DNA from: Clostridium sp. SM-530-WT-3G
GTDB taxonomy: Bacteria > Bacillota > Clostridia > Clostridiales > Clostridiaceae
Direction of reading: 5' to 3'
Assembly (NCBI RefSeq): GCF_012843905.1
Contig: NZ_JABAGC010000004.1
Coordinates: forward strand, 62,001-126,000
DNA length: 64,000 nt
Shown: piece after piece, positions 9,831 through 19,228 of the stretch
Position numbering within the stretch: the first letter of the stretch is position 1
Layout of the letters: the number at the start of each line of letters is the position of its first letter
Position numbers and translations under genes: made by a program
Notes under the pieces: generated by a model
Told to the model about the DNA's origin: nothing
Databases searched by the model: none
What the model saw: the letters and a program-made list of their open reading frames with translations, nothing else

Positions 9831-10040
9831 CCCAACATGCCGTTCACTTACATATTCAAAACCTGCAACTCGCAGGTGGGTTCTGCGCAATTCATTTCTA
9901 TTATCTTCTGCTGTAATAAGTAATATTTTATTTATTACAAATTTCTGAAGTCCAATATATCTAAATATATTGCTGATCCCGTAAATATAATGTAGGTTGA
10001 ATATAATAAGCTACTTTTTCGCACATCTCAGGTTGTTTAT
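9831..10040 (-). ncRNA. ssrS: 6S RNA-like gene, copy A
   Basis: A minus-strand RNA of about 210 nt. The 5' end reads CCTGAGATGTGCG and the 3' end GAACGGCATGTTGGG; these pair as a closing helix and resemble the ends of bacterial 6S RNA (CTGAGATGTTCG at the 5' end, CGGCATCTCGGAG at the 3' end in E. coli). A GC hairpin ACCTGC-GAGTT-GCAGGT lies near the 3' side. 6S RNA mimics an open promoter and binds sigma-A RNA polymerase. A close copy lies at 17070-17278 with the same promoter layout, which supports it being a real transcript. Ends are approximate. Confidence 0.72.
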
Positions 10041-10046
10041 GAGTTA

Positions 10047-10074
10047 ATTATACCATTTTTAATCTTACTTTCAA
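10047..10074 (-). promoter_or_regulatory. Promoter of 6S-like RNA copy A
   Basis: TTGAAA (10074-10069), a 16-base spacer and TATAAT (10052-10047) on the minus strand lie 7 bases before the predicted RNA start. The same elements and spacing precede copy B. Confidence 0.65.
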
Positions 10075-10163
10075 TTATGAATTTATTCCATATATCTCAA
10101 AAATTATATTGTAATTATAAACTAACACTACTTCACATTTATTTCTTAAATATAAATTATATA

Positions 10164-11772
<1,609 letters not shown>

Positions 11773-11894
11773 TCATACTTAATTCATCTACTTGCAAAAT
11801 TCATATTTTGCACTTGTATTATACAAATATGAAAATAAACATATTACTTAGACTAAAAATTGTGTAACATTAGAATTGAAACCCATTTTTAGAG

Positions 11895-12422
11895 TTAAGT
11901 ATCTAAATTCCATAAATATATTTCTTTCATAGGATTAGTTTTAGATAATCCAATCTTAGTTACTTTCCCATTAAAAATAGAAAATTCCTTTACTAATTCC
12001 TGAAAAGCTATTACTAACTGTTCATTATCTAGCTTTTTCCCAATAGTAGCATGAGGAAGCCATTGAAAAGGCAGATAAAATTTACTTATAGATATATTTT
12101 CTATTAAAGATATTTCTTCATGGATACTTACAGATAAATTATGTAGATATTTATTTAAAACTGGAGCAAGATATATAACAGATGACTTAAATACACCAAT
12201 TGATGCAAATGTAATAGCTCCAATTTTAATACTATTAATTCTTTTATCTAGTACTTCTATAACTTTTCTTTCATCATCACTTTGAAATGCAGCTATAGTT
12301 ATATGCGGTGGTACATTTCCATCAGTCATAAATATATTTCCACATTTATTAGACACTTTATTTATAAACCTTTGTATTTTCTTTGATGTACTATCATCAA
12401 AATATAAAGATACTAAATACAT
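11895..12422 (-). CDS. 2H phosphoesterase superfamily protein (LigT/2'-5' RNA ligase-like)
   Basis: A 175-residue cytoplasmic protein with the two HxT motifs that define 2H phosphoesterases: PPHITIAAF (His40, Thr42) and LPHATIGK (His124, Thr126). Family members hydrolyse 2',3'-cyclic nucleotides or other 2'-5' linkages; the substrate here is unknown. Its start lies 3 bases after the yjbQ stop, so the two are co-transcribed. This suggests a shared small-molecule or RNA repair role, which is inference. Confidence 0.85.
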   Translation of the reverse strand: MYLVSLYFDDSTSKKIQRFINKVSNKCGNIFMTDGNVPPHITIAAFQSDDERKVIEVLDKRINSIKIGAITFASIGVFKSSVIYLAPVLNKYLHNLSVSIHEEISLIENISISKFYLPFQWLPHATIGKKLDNEQLVIAFQELVKEFSIFNGKVTKIGLSKTNPMKEIYLWNLDT

Positions 12423-12425
12423 CTG

Positions 12426-12833
12426 TTATCCCTGCATAACCTTAACATAAAAATTTCTATTTCTTGGCCCATCAAATTCACAGAAATATACATCCTGCCA
12501 GCACCCCAATATTAACTTTCCTTCATTTATTATAAGAGTTTGAGAAGCTCCTATTGTTGAAGACTTCATATGCGCATGGGAATTACCTTCAAAATGTTTG
12601 TAATGTCTATCATCTGTTGGATATGCTTTTTCAAAACCATAAATTAAATCTCTTACTACATCAGGATCAGCATTTTCATTTATAGTAATCCCAGCAGTTG
12701 TATGTGGACAGTATATTATAGCTATTCCTTCTTTAACACCACTGTTCTTTACATCTTCTCTTATAGTTTCTGTAATATCAATCATTGTCTGTCTTTGTCC
12801 TATAGTTAATGAATGTTTGTATAATTTGCTCAT
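12426..12833 (-). CDS. YjbQ family protein (UPF0047; secondary thiamine-phosphate synthase type)
   Basis: A 135-residue single-domain protein with the family signature CPHTTAGITINENADPDV (residues 46-63) and the later conserved SHAHMKSSTIGAS and LGCWQDVYFCEFDGPRNR segments. Related proteins show weak thiamine-phosphate synthase activity, but their physiological role is unclear. A GGAGG site precedes the ATG. It is the first gene of a two-gene operon with the 2H phosphoesterase. Confidence 0.9.
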   Translation of the reverse strand: MSKLYKHSLTIGQRQTMIDITETIREDVKNSGVKEGIAIIYCPHTTAGITINENADPDVVRDLIYGFEKAYPTDDRHYKHFEGNSHAHMKSSTIGASQTLIINEGKLILGCWQDVYFCEFDGPRNRNFYVKVMQG

Positions 12834-12911
12834 ACTATACCTCCATAAATATATCTTAATTAACTAATTACAATTTATTTTATTTATAATCTTAGCTTTC
12901 TATTTTAATGT

Positions 12912-13028
12912 TTACAATCCATATGTCATATAATACTCTTCTTCACAAATATCTTCATTTAATTTCTTACTGAAAATTTTAAAATCATTATTAAGATAAA
13001 AGTTAATTGCTTTTTCATTTTGGCTATG
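12912..13028 (-). pseudogene. 3' remnant of a GNAT acetyltransferase
   Basis: One frame reads HSQNEKAINFYLNNDFKIFS and continues about 18 residues to MTYGL and a TAA at 12914-12912. NEKAINFYLNNDFKI is the typical acetyl-CoA-binding end of GNAT enzymes. A stop stands directly upstream of the His codon and no N-terminal half is present, so only the tail survives. Confidence 0.7.
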
Positions 13029-13055
13029 TTAGCTTTTTTCGTGATAAATAGGGAA

Positions 13056-13114
13056 TAAAAATAGCCACACATTAGTATTTTCAATATATAAAATTCTAAG
13101 ATGTGGTTATTTTT
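13056..13114. terminator. Bidirectional hairpin between the GNAT relic and a small membrane gene
   Basis: A stem of about 13 bp (AAAATAGCCACA near 13057-13069 with TGTGGTTATTTT near 13102-13114) has T-runs outward. It can end transcription from the small gene at 13300. The rest of the 12834-13299 gap shows nothing beyond this and the GNAT tail. Confidence 0.5.
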
Positions 13115-13299
13115 ATAGATTACTTTAAATTGTTCGTACTTTATTAATATTACTAATTAATTGTATGCTGTAATTCAATTTAAGACAATATAGATGAACT
13201 CATATTGCTGTTCATAATTTGGGTAAATTAAAAAAATATAATTCTTTGCAACTCACCCCAACATTTATACTTTTAATTTATCGATTTGAGATTTTATTA

Positions 13300-13536
13300 T
13301 TAATATAATATTGATACAATTGTTATTGCACTTAAAATATAAGACATAGAAAGCATAATATCATTGTATTTCTTCTCTTTTATACTAAAAACTAACTGTA
13401 TAGAACTTAACACGCCTAGTATAACTAATAGTATAAAATTTGTAAACATACCAGCTATAAATATGGTTTCTAGCATATATAAGATAAAAGCAATAAAAGT
13501 CGCTAATCTTATTGTTTTAAATATATTTTTCTTCAT
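13300..13536 (-). CDS. Small membrane protein of unknown function
   Basis: A 78-residue protein with a short basic start (MKKNIFKTIR) and three hydrophobic segments, at about residues 11-32, 33-50 and 58-78, separated by a charged KEKKYND loop. A good AGGAGA ribosome site 6-8 bases upstream of the ATG supports real translation. No family is recognised. It lies alone between the transposase gene and the GNAT relic. Confidence 0.65.
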   Translation of the reverse strand: MKKNIFKTIRLATFIAFILYMLETIFIAGMFTNFILLVILGVLSSIQLVFSIKEKKYNDIMLSMSYILSAITIVSILY

Positions 13537-13696
13537 TTTTTCTCCTTTCTATATATAGTGATTTATGTTGTATCATTTTTTCATCCTTATTTCTTCACAA
13601 TATATAACATTTGTGAACTTTACTATATTATACATAATGTTAATTTACTTTCCAATAGTAAAACAATTTCATTAATTTAAAGTGTAGTATATTGTT

Positions 13697-14755
13697 TTAA
13701 GCTAGTTCAATAAGTCTACTTCTAATAGTGTCTCTTGTTATAAGTGTTTCTTTAGTAGCTACATTAACTAACATATCTTTGATTCGGTCAGATTTTTTAT
13801 TCTTCTTGCTTAATTGAAGAAATTTAAACCAAGCTAAATAGTTGTTTATATATTTTGTAGAAACACCATTGAATGGCATTAGCCATCTTTTAAAGCTACT
13901 ATGAAGGGCATTTATATGTTGTAAATGATAAACACTATCTATCATTGATTTACCTCTAGGAACTTGTTTTAATTCTACATTTAATTTATCTTTTATTCCT
14001 ATATATGATTTATGTGAATCCACACAAAAAGTAACATCTTTGCATATTTTATTATCAAAGAAGTTAACTATTTGATTTGTTGTAATTCTTCCATTGCAAA
14101 CAGCCCCCATAATGATATTTCCTTTTCTATCAATTGCTGTTTCTATACATATCTGTTGCTTTGAAATTCCTCTTTTCTTTTTATCATGTTTGCCTTTACC
14201 TCTTTTTCTAGGTTCTCTAGGCATCACAAACGTAGTGCTTTTAGAATGATTTCCTTTAAAAGACTCTTTGATAAAACATTCATCAGCTTCAACTATACCT
14301 TCAACTTTATCATTTTTAAGTGAAAGGTTTATTACATCAAGTATTCTATGACGCATGTAAAAAGATGTTTTAACACCTACGCCTACTTCTTCAGCACATT
14401 TTCTTATAGAAAGCCCTAATATCATTAATTCACAGTATTTTAGCCACTTATCTAAGCCTAATTTTGTATTAGAGAATGGAGACATAGTAAACTCATCAAA
14501 ACTTGTGCGACAACGTTTACAGATATATCTTTGTCTTCCGTTAGATTTTCCATTTTTATTCACATCTTTACATTGACATTTTGGACATTCATAACCATTT
14601 GAAAATCTACTCTCTTTAACATTATCTCTAATTTCAGATGAATTAAACAAAGTACTTAGTACTTCTTGAGCTACTGAAATTAACTCTCTAAATTCGTTCT
14701 TTTCTAAATCTTTTATCATAGCTTTTATGTCTGTTTTTGGCATAATACTAGGCAT
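13697..14755 (-). mobile_element. IS1595-family transposase gene (ISXO2-like DDE)
   Basis: A 352-residue transposase. The N-terminal zinc ribbon (CPKCQCKDVNKNG then YICKRCRTSF, residues about 57-86) is followed by an ISXO2-type DDE-like core with EADECFIKESF near 156 and the FCVDSHKSYIG motif near 243. The frame is intact, so the element may be active. I could not find convincing terminal inverted repeats or a target duplication in the AT-rich flanks (13537-13696 and 14756-14900), so element borders are not given; the coordinates are those of the gene. Confidence 0.88.
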
Positions 14756-15095
14756 CCTTTCTAAAATAGGTTGAAATATAGTTAATATCTATATTTTCTT
14801 ATTTGTATTCTCACTATATATTTATATAATAACATAACTATAAGAAGTGAAATCTTTCTAATCTTCATAAATACTATCCTTGATTTTATTAGTTATTATA
14901 TTTTTATTATATATAATGATTTATTCAAAAAAATAATTACCTTTACTACATATTTAAATTATAGCTAAATTACTTAAAATAGTATGGATAATTTCTAATT
15001 TATATAACAAAATACTTTTAGATAGTCATATAAATTCATTGAACTTAATATAAAAAAATGTTAAGCTATGAATATTAGACCTATAAAAAAGTCTT

Positions 15096-15101
15096 TATAA
15101 T
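15096..15101 (+). promoter_or_regulatory. Possible -10 element of the ABC-F gene
   Basis: TATAAT at 15096-15101 is preceded by TTAGAC (15075-15080) with a short 15-base spacer. It would give a leader of about 75 nt carrying the hairpin at 15134-15162. The gap 14756-15095 shows no gene. Confidence 0.3.
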
Positions 15102-15133
15102 TTTTTTAATTACAATAGATAAAAAGTATTTTA

Positions 15134-15162
15134 AGGGCTTATTTTTTCATAAGCTCTTTTTT
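15134..15162 (+). terminator. Terminator-like leader hairpin upstream of the ABC-F gene
   Basis: AGGGCTTAT (15134-15142) pairs with ATAAGCTCT (15149-15157, one G-U) and is followed by six T residues, ending only about 10 bases before the ribosome site of the gene at 15185. A terminator in this position implies regulation by attenuation, as known for several antibiotic-resistance ABC-F genes. Confidence 0.6.
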
Positions 15163-15184
15163 ATTCATAAAGCGAGGTATTACT

Positions 15185-16942
15185 ATGTTAAAAATTGAAA
15201 ACTTGACTTATTCATTTCCTGAAAAGGATCTATATAAAAATGTTTCATTTACATTAGAAACTGATAAACATGCTGCTTTTATAGGAACTAATGGAAGTGG
15301 AAAAAGTACACTTATAGATATGATTATGGACCCTGAAAAATATTTATATGATGGAAAAATAGAAAAATCTCCAAATTGTAAAATTGGATATGTACGCCAA
15401 TTCTCACAACAGGATAAAGCAAGAGAAATCACTGTTTTTGACTATATCTGCGAAGATTATAATAGAATTCAAAACGAAATAACTTCTATATGTACTGAAA
15501 TGGAAACCTCTTCTGATATTGAACCCTTATTAGAAAAATATCAAGAAGCTTTAGATGCATTAGATGCTATTGGTGGAGATGAATTTGAAAATAACGTTAA
15601 TAAGAAATTAAATCTTGCAGATTTAATGAAACATAAAGACTTAATGATATCTGAACTTAGTGGTGGTGAATTTAAGCTTGTTCAAGTAATGAAAGGAATG
15701 CTTAATAATCCAGATTTAATAATAATGGATGAACCAGATGTGTTCTTAGATTTTGAAAACCTTAATTCTCTTAAAAATTTAATTAATTCTCATAAAGGTA
15801 CAATGCTTGTAATAACACATAACAGATATCTTCTTAACAATTGCTTTGATAAGATTATTCATCTTGAAAACATGGAAGTACAAGAGTTTAATGGAAATTA
15901 TATAGATTATAACTTCTCATTACTTCAAACAAAAGTGGAATTACAAGAGCTTGCTGCTGAAGATACAGCTGAAATCGAAAGAAATGATAAATTAATAGAA
16001 TACTTCAGAGAACTTGCAAGTGAAAATGCTGAACGTTTTAGAGGAAAAACACTTCGTGCCAGAGTTAAAATTCAAGAAAGATTAGAAGCTCGTAGAATTA
16101 AAGCACCATTCTTAGCAATAAAGGAACCAGATATAGATTTAAATACAACAAATGAAATTGATGAAGAAACTATTGCATTAAAACTTAAAAATTACAATGC
16201 TGCATTTAATGAAGTATTATTTGAAGATGTTAACTTTGAAGTTAAAGCTGGTGACAAAGTTGCAATCGTAGGTTCAAATGGTACTGGTAAAACCACTTTA
16301 ATGCAAGATATATTCAGCAACCATAATACTAATGATTCTATTGAAGTAAATGAAAATATTGAAATGGCATATTTATCACAGCTTCAACATAAAACATTAA
16401 ATGATTCTAATACAGTACGTGAAGAATTCATTGAAGTTGGCTTTAAAGATAATGATGAAATCATGGAACATATTTCAAAGTACAGTTTTGAAGATAGAGA
16501 AATACTTAAACAAGAAATAGGTTCTTTATCTGGTGGAGAACAAAACATGCTGCAACTTGCTAAGATTTCTACAAGCAATGCAAACATGTTACTTCTTGAT
16601 GAACCAACTAGCCACTTGGATACATATTCACAAATAGCATTAGAAAAAGCTATAAAGAAATACAATGGTACAATACTTATGGTTTCACATGACTTCTACT
16701 CTATAGTAAACTGTATGGACTATATATTATTTGTTGAAGATAAGAAAATAAGAAGAATGAATATGAAAACATTCAAAAAGATGGTTTATGCAAATTACTT
16801 TGATAAAGACTATTTAGAAATTGAACATAACAAAAAAATGCTTGAAATACAAATAGAATTAGCTTTAAAGGATAATGATTTTGATACAGCAAAAGAATTA
16901 TGTGAACAACTAGAAAAGCTTGTTAAACAACTTTCTCGTTAG
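15185..16942 (+). CDS. ABC-F family ATPase (ribosome-associated, possible antibiotic protection)
   Basis: A 585-residue protein with two ABC domains and no membrane segment. Domain 1 has Walker A GTNGSGKST (34-42), signature LSGGEFKL and Walker B LIIMDEPD. An acidic/basic linker follows (about 250-310). Domain 2 has Walker A GSNGTGKTT, signature LSGGEQNML and Walker B MLLLDEPTSHLD. ABC-F proteins act on the ribosome E/P site as translation factors or by dislodging antibiotics. The terminator-like leader favours the inducible resistance type, but the subfamily cannot be fixed by eye. The GCGAGGT site supports the ATG. It stands alone. Confidence 0.9.
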   Translation: MLKIENLTYSFPEKDLYKNVSFTLETDKHAAFIGTNGSGKSTLIDMIMDPEKYLYDGKIEKSPNCKIGYVRQFSQQDKAREITVFDYICEDYNRIQNEITSICTEMETSSDIEPLLEKYQEALDALDAIGGDEFENNVNKKLNLADLMKHKDLMISELSGGEFKLVQVMKGMLNNPDLIIMDEPDVFLDFENLNSLKNLINSHKGTMLVITHNRYLLNNCFDKIIHLENMEVQEFNGNYIDYNFSLLQTKVELQELAAEDTAEIERNDKLIEYFRELASENAERFRGKTLRARVKIQERLEARRIKAPFLAIKEPDIDLNTTNEIDEETIALKLKNYNAAFNEVLFEDVNFEVKAGDKVAIVGSNGTGKTTLMQDIFSNHNTNDSIEVNENIEMAYLSQLQHKTLNDSNTVREEFIEVGFKDNDEIMEHISKYSFEDREILKQEIGSLSGGEQNMLQLAKISTSNANMLLLDEPTSHLDTYSQIALEKAIKKYNGTILMVSHDFYSIVNCMDYILFVEDKKIRRMNMKTFKKMVYANYFDKDYLEIEHNKKMLEIQIELALKDNDFDTAKELCEQLEKLVKQLSR

Positions 16943-16956
16943 TTTTTAATATGATA

Positions 16957-16992
16957 AAAAGCGTATGAATAAAAAACAATTCATACGCTTTT
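16957..16992. terminator. Bidirectional hairpin terminator, cgtatgaat type, copy 2
   Basis: A 14-bp stem (16957-16970 with 16979-16992) lies 15 bases after the ABC-F stop and faces the 3' end of 6S-like RNA copy B. Sequence and position closely match the hairpin at 9727-9759. Confidence 0.75.
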
Positions 16993-17069
16993 ACAATAGT
17001 GATAATACGTAAATCAATATTATCAATTAAGTTTCATAATATATTATTTATAGATAAATAAAAAAATAT

Positions 17070-17278
17070 CCCAATATGCCGTTCACTTATATATTCATAA
17101 CCTGCGCCTCGCAGGTGGGTTCCACTCAACTTACTTTTATTATTTTCTGCTATAAACAATATAAATTATTATTTATAAATTACTGAAATCCAATATCCAT
17201 AAATTTATTGCAGATCCCGAAAATGTAATGTAGGTTGAATATAATAAGCTACTTTTCCGTACATCTCAGGATTTCTAT
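17070..17278 (-). ncRNA. 6S RNA-like gene, copy B
   Basis: About 209 nt on the minus strand, closely similar to copy A along its full length. The 5' end is CCTGAGATGTACGG and the 3' end GAACGGCATATTGGG, followed by a run of seven T residues, which may terminate it directly. The near-3' hairpin ACCTGC-GAGGC-GCAGGT keeps its stem while its loop differs from copy A (GAGTT), showing that pairing is conserved. A middle region of looser sequence would form the 6S central bubble. Two 6S RNAs with different timing are known in Bacillus subtilis; the division of labour here is unknown. Confidence 0.72.
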
Positions 17279-17284
17279 AGCTTT

Positions 17285-17312
17285 ATTATATCACTTTTTG
17301 TCACTTTTTCAA
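17285..17312 (-). promoter_or_regulatory. Promoter of 6S-like RNA copy B
   Basis: TTGAAA (17312-17307), a 16-base spacer and TATAAT (17290-17285), identical to the copy A layout. The -35 box directly abuts the stop codon of mscL. Confidence 0.65.
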
Positions 17313-17801
17313 TCACTTATTTTTACCATAAGTTGATTTTGATTCATTTCCGTTGCTAGATTTTAATTCATCTCTAATTTCTTCTAATAACTTATTTGTT
17401 TTTTGTGTACTTTCTGCTTGTGCTTCATCTTTTGTCTTAATTTTTTCAGGATCTTTACCTATTAAAAGAATCAAACAAAATATACATAATGAAATTATTA
17501 AAAAGTTAAGTGCAACTTGCAGAAAGTTTCCATACGTAATAGCAACTTCTGAACGACTTTCAGTTGCTGAACTTAGAACCCACTTCAAATCTGAAAATGT
17601 AATTTTCCCTGCTAGCATTCCTATTGGGGGCATAAGAATATCATCAACAATACTCTTAATTACTCCTGAAAAAGCATCACCTATAACAACACCAACAGCT
17701 AAATCAATAACGCTTCCTCTCATAAAGAAAGCTTTGAATTTTCGAAAAATGCTACTATTACTTTTAATATCACTATTACTATCATTATTACTACTATTCA
17801 T
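17313..17801 (-). CDS. mscL: Large-conductance mechanosensitive channel MscL
   Basis: A pentameric inner-membrane channel that opens under hypo-osmotic stress. After an unusual Ser/Asn/Asp-rich start of about 18 residues comes the diagnostic FMRGSVIDLAVGVVIGDAF (TM1), then IVDDILMPPIGML, a periplasmic-type loop and TM2 (FLQVALNFLIISLCIFCLIL), ending in a charged C-terminal helix. At 162 residues it is slightly longer than usual, owing to the N-terminal and C-terminal extensions. GAGGTGATT upstream supports the start. Its stop touches the promoter of 6S-like copy B. Confidence 0.95.
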   Translation of the reverse strand: MNSSNNDSNSDIKSNSSIFRKFKAFFMRGSVIDLAVGVVIGDAFSGVIKSIVDDILMPPIGMLAGKITFSDLKWVLSSATESRSEVAITYGNFLQVALNFLIISLCIFCLILLIGKDPEKIKTKDEAQAESTQKTNKLLEEIRDELKSSNGNESKSTYGKNK

Positions 17802-17919
17802 GTGTAATCACCTCTAGCCTATTTCTGTCATTAATTATGTCAAATTAATATTACTAGGCTAGTATAACCTCTTAATATAGAATCTATTCTTCATTTACAC
17901 TTTCAATATTATATATAAC

Positions 17920-18342
17920 TTATCTTTCACTTGCTAATATTCCATAATAACTTGCATCACAGATACCTTGATTATTATAATCTGCACTTCTCAAAGTACC
18001 TTCATATTTCATTCCACATTTTTTCATAACTTCTCCTGAATGTGAATTTCTTGGGTCATGTCTTGACTCTAAACGATTCATTCCTACCTCTTCAAATAAA
18101 AAATCTATAACACATTGTAAAGCTTCAAACATTATTCTCTTATGCCACCATTGGCTACTAAGACAATATCCTATATGCGCCATAGAAATAGTGTTATCAC
18201 ATGTATTTACGCCTATACTACCTATTGGTTCAGAACTGTTTTCCTTTAATATAATTGCCCATTGGTAATAGTCTTTTCGAGAATAATTTCCTATCCAATC
18301 TTTTATTACACTTTTACTTTTACCAACATAATTTATTAACAC
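17920..18342 (-). pseudogene. N-terminally truncated GNAT (RimJ/RimL-type) acetyltransferase
   Basis: The readable frame (about 140 residues from a GTG) aligns with the middle and end of RimJ/RimL-type acetyltransferases: IGSIGVNTCDNTISMAHIGY, WWHKRIMFEALQCVIDFLF, RLESRHDPRNSHSGEVMKKC and GMKYEGTLRSADYNNQG. About 40 N-terminal residues of the family are missing. The only nearby start lacks a ribosome site (it follows a T-run), and upstream sequence does not continue the domain. Deletion of the 5' end is most likely; a short functional form is not excluded. Confidence 0.65.
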
Positions 18343-18381
18343 AAAAAAATATTATCTCAAATCATAATAATCTCTAAATAC

Positions 18382-18410
18382 AAAAAAGACACTATTATAA
18401 AAATAGTACC
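18382..18410 (-). terminator. Terminator of the FMN reductase gene
   Basis: A 9-bp stem (18388-18396 with 18402-18410, two wobbles) followed by TTTTTTG on the minus strand, 24 bases after the stop at 18434. Confidence 0.7.
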
Positions 18411-18433
18411 TTTTCCATATAAAATATATTTAA

Positions 18434-19054
18434 TTAACGAACAAAGTTAGTCCATGCTCTTTCTTCTCTTTCTGGTAATTGAATTCCTGCTTTCTTACCA
18501 GCTTCAATTGATTTTAATAACCATGCCATATTATTTCCTAAGATACGCATAGTCTGCATACCTTCTAAATCTTGTTTAACATCTTCTGGCTTAGATCCAT
18601 GAACCATATTCCAATATTGAGATGAAACTATTGGCATATTACTTATTGTGAAATACTTATTTATTTGATCAAATGTAGCTGTAGTTCCAGCACGACGAGC
18701 ACTTATTACTGCAGCTGCAGGTTTATTTTCAAATCTTCCTTGTTGAGCATAAAACACTCTATCCATAAATGAAGTAAGCATTCCAGATGCTGCTGCATAA
18801 TGTACAGGTGAACCGAAAATAAATCCATCTGCCTCTGAAGATTTTTCTAAGAATTTATTTACTGGATCATCCATAAAGCATTCACCAGTTTTTCTACAGG
18901 AACCACAGCCTATACAGCCTGAAATAGGTTTTGCTCCTAATTGAAATATTTCTGTTTCTACGCCATTCTTTTCTAACGCTGATGCCACTTCACTTAAAGC
19001 TGTATATGTACATCCTCTTGGATGTGGACTTCCATTTACTAATATTACTTTCAT
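18434..19054 (-). CDS. NADPH-dependent FMN reductase/flavodoxin-like iron-sulfur flavoprotein
   Basis: A 206-residue flavodoxin-fold protein. The FMN phosphate loop is GSPHPRGCTYTA (8-19), a cysteine cluster CIGCGSCRKTGEC (Cys47, 50, 53, 59) is placed as in clostridial iron-sulfur flavoproteins, and FGSPVHYAAASG (80-91) binds the flavin ring. It probably moves electrons to small acceptors; the substrate is unknown. The C-terminal half carries the family region SNMPIVSSQYWNMVHG. It has its own terminator, and a GGAGC ribosome site precedes the ATG. Confidence 0.85.
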   Translation of the reverse strand: MKVILVNGSPHPRGCTYTALSEVASALEKNGVETEIFQLGAKPISGCIGCGSCRKTGECFMDDPVNKFLEKSSEADGFIFGSPVHYAAASGMLTSFMDRVFYAQQGRFENKPAAAVISARRAGTTATFDQINKYFTISNMPIVSSQYWNMVHGSKPEDVKQDLEGMQTMRILGNNMAWLLKSIEAGKKAGIQLPEREERAWTNFVR

Positions 19055-19228
19055 AAAAAATATGCTCCTTAATTTATATAACTTTATAAATATCTATTGA
19101 AAAATATACTAGATATTATAGACTTATTTTAATACATTATAGTTACTGTAAGTCAAGAAAAAATAATATTTTTAAGGTATAATACATTAAATTTATTATA
19201 CCTTAAGAATATTCATTTAAATTTATAG

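Noticed and set aside
9831-10040. SRP RNA, tmRNA or a riboswitch in place of 6S RNA
   Set aside because: No SRP apical motif, no tRNA-like ends, and no downstream gene placed as a riboswitch target; the ends fit 6S RNA better.
13537-14900. Terminal inverted repeats of the IS1595-type element
   Set aside because: Candidate matches in the AT-rich flanks were short and not better than chance, so no element ends are claimed.
15058-15078. Leader peptide MLSYEY for the ABC-F gene
   Set aside because: No ribosome site, and it lies upstream of the best -10 element, so it is probably not on the transcript.
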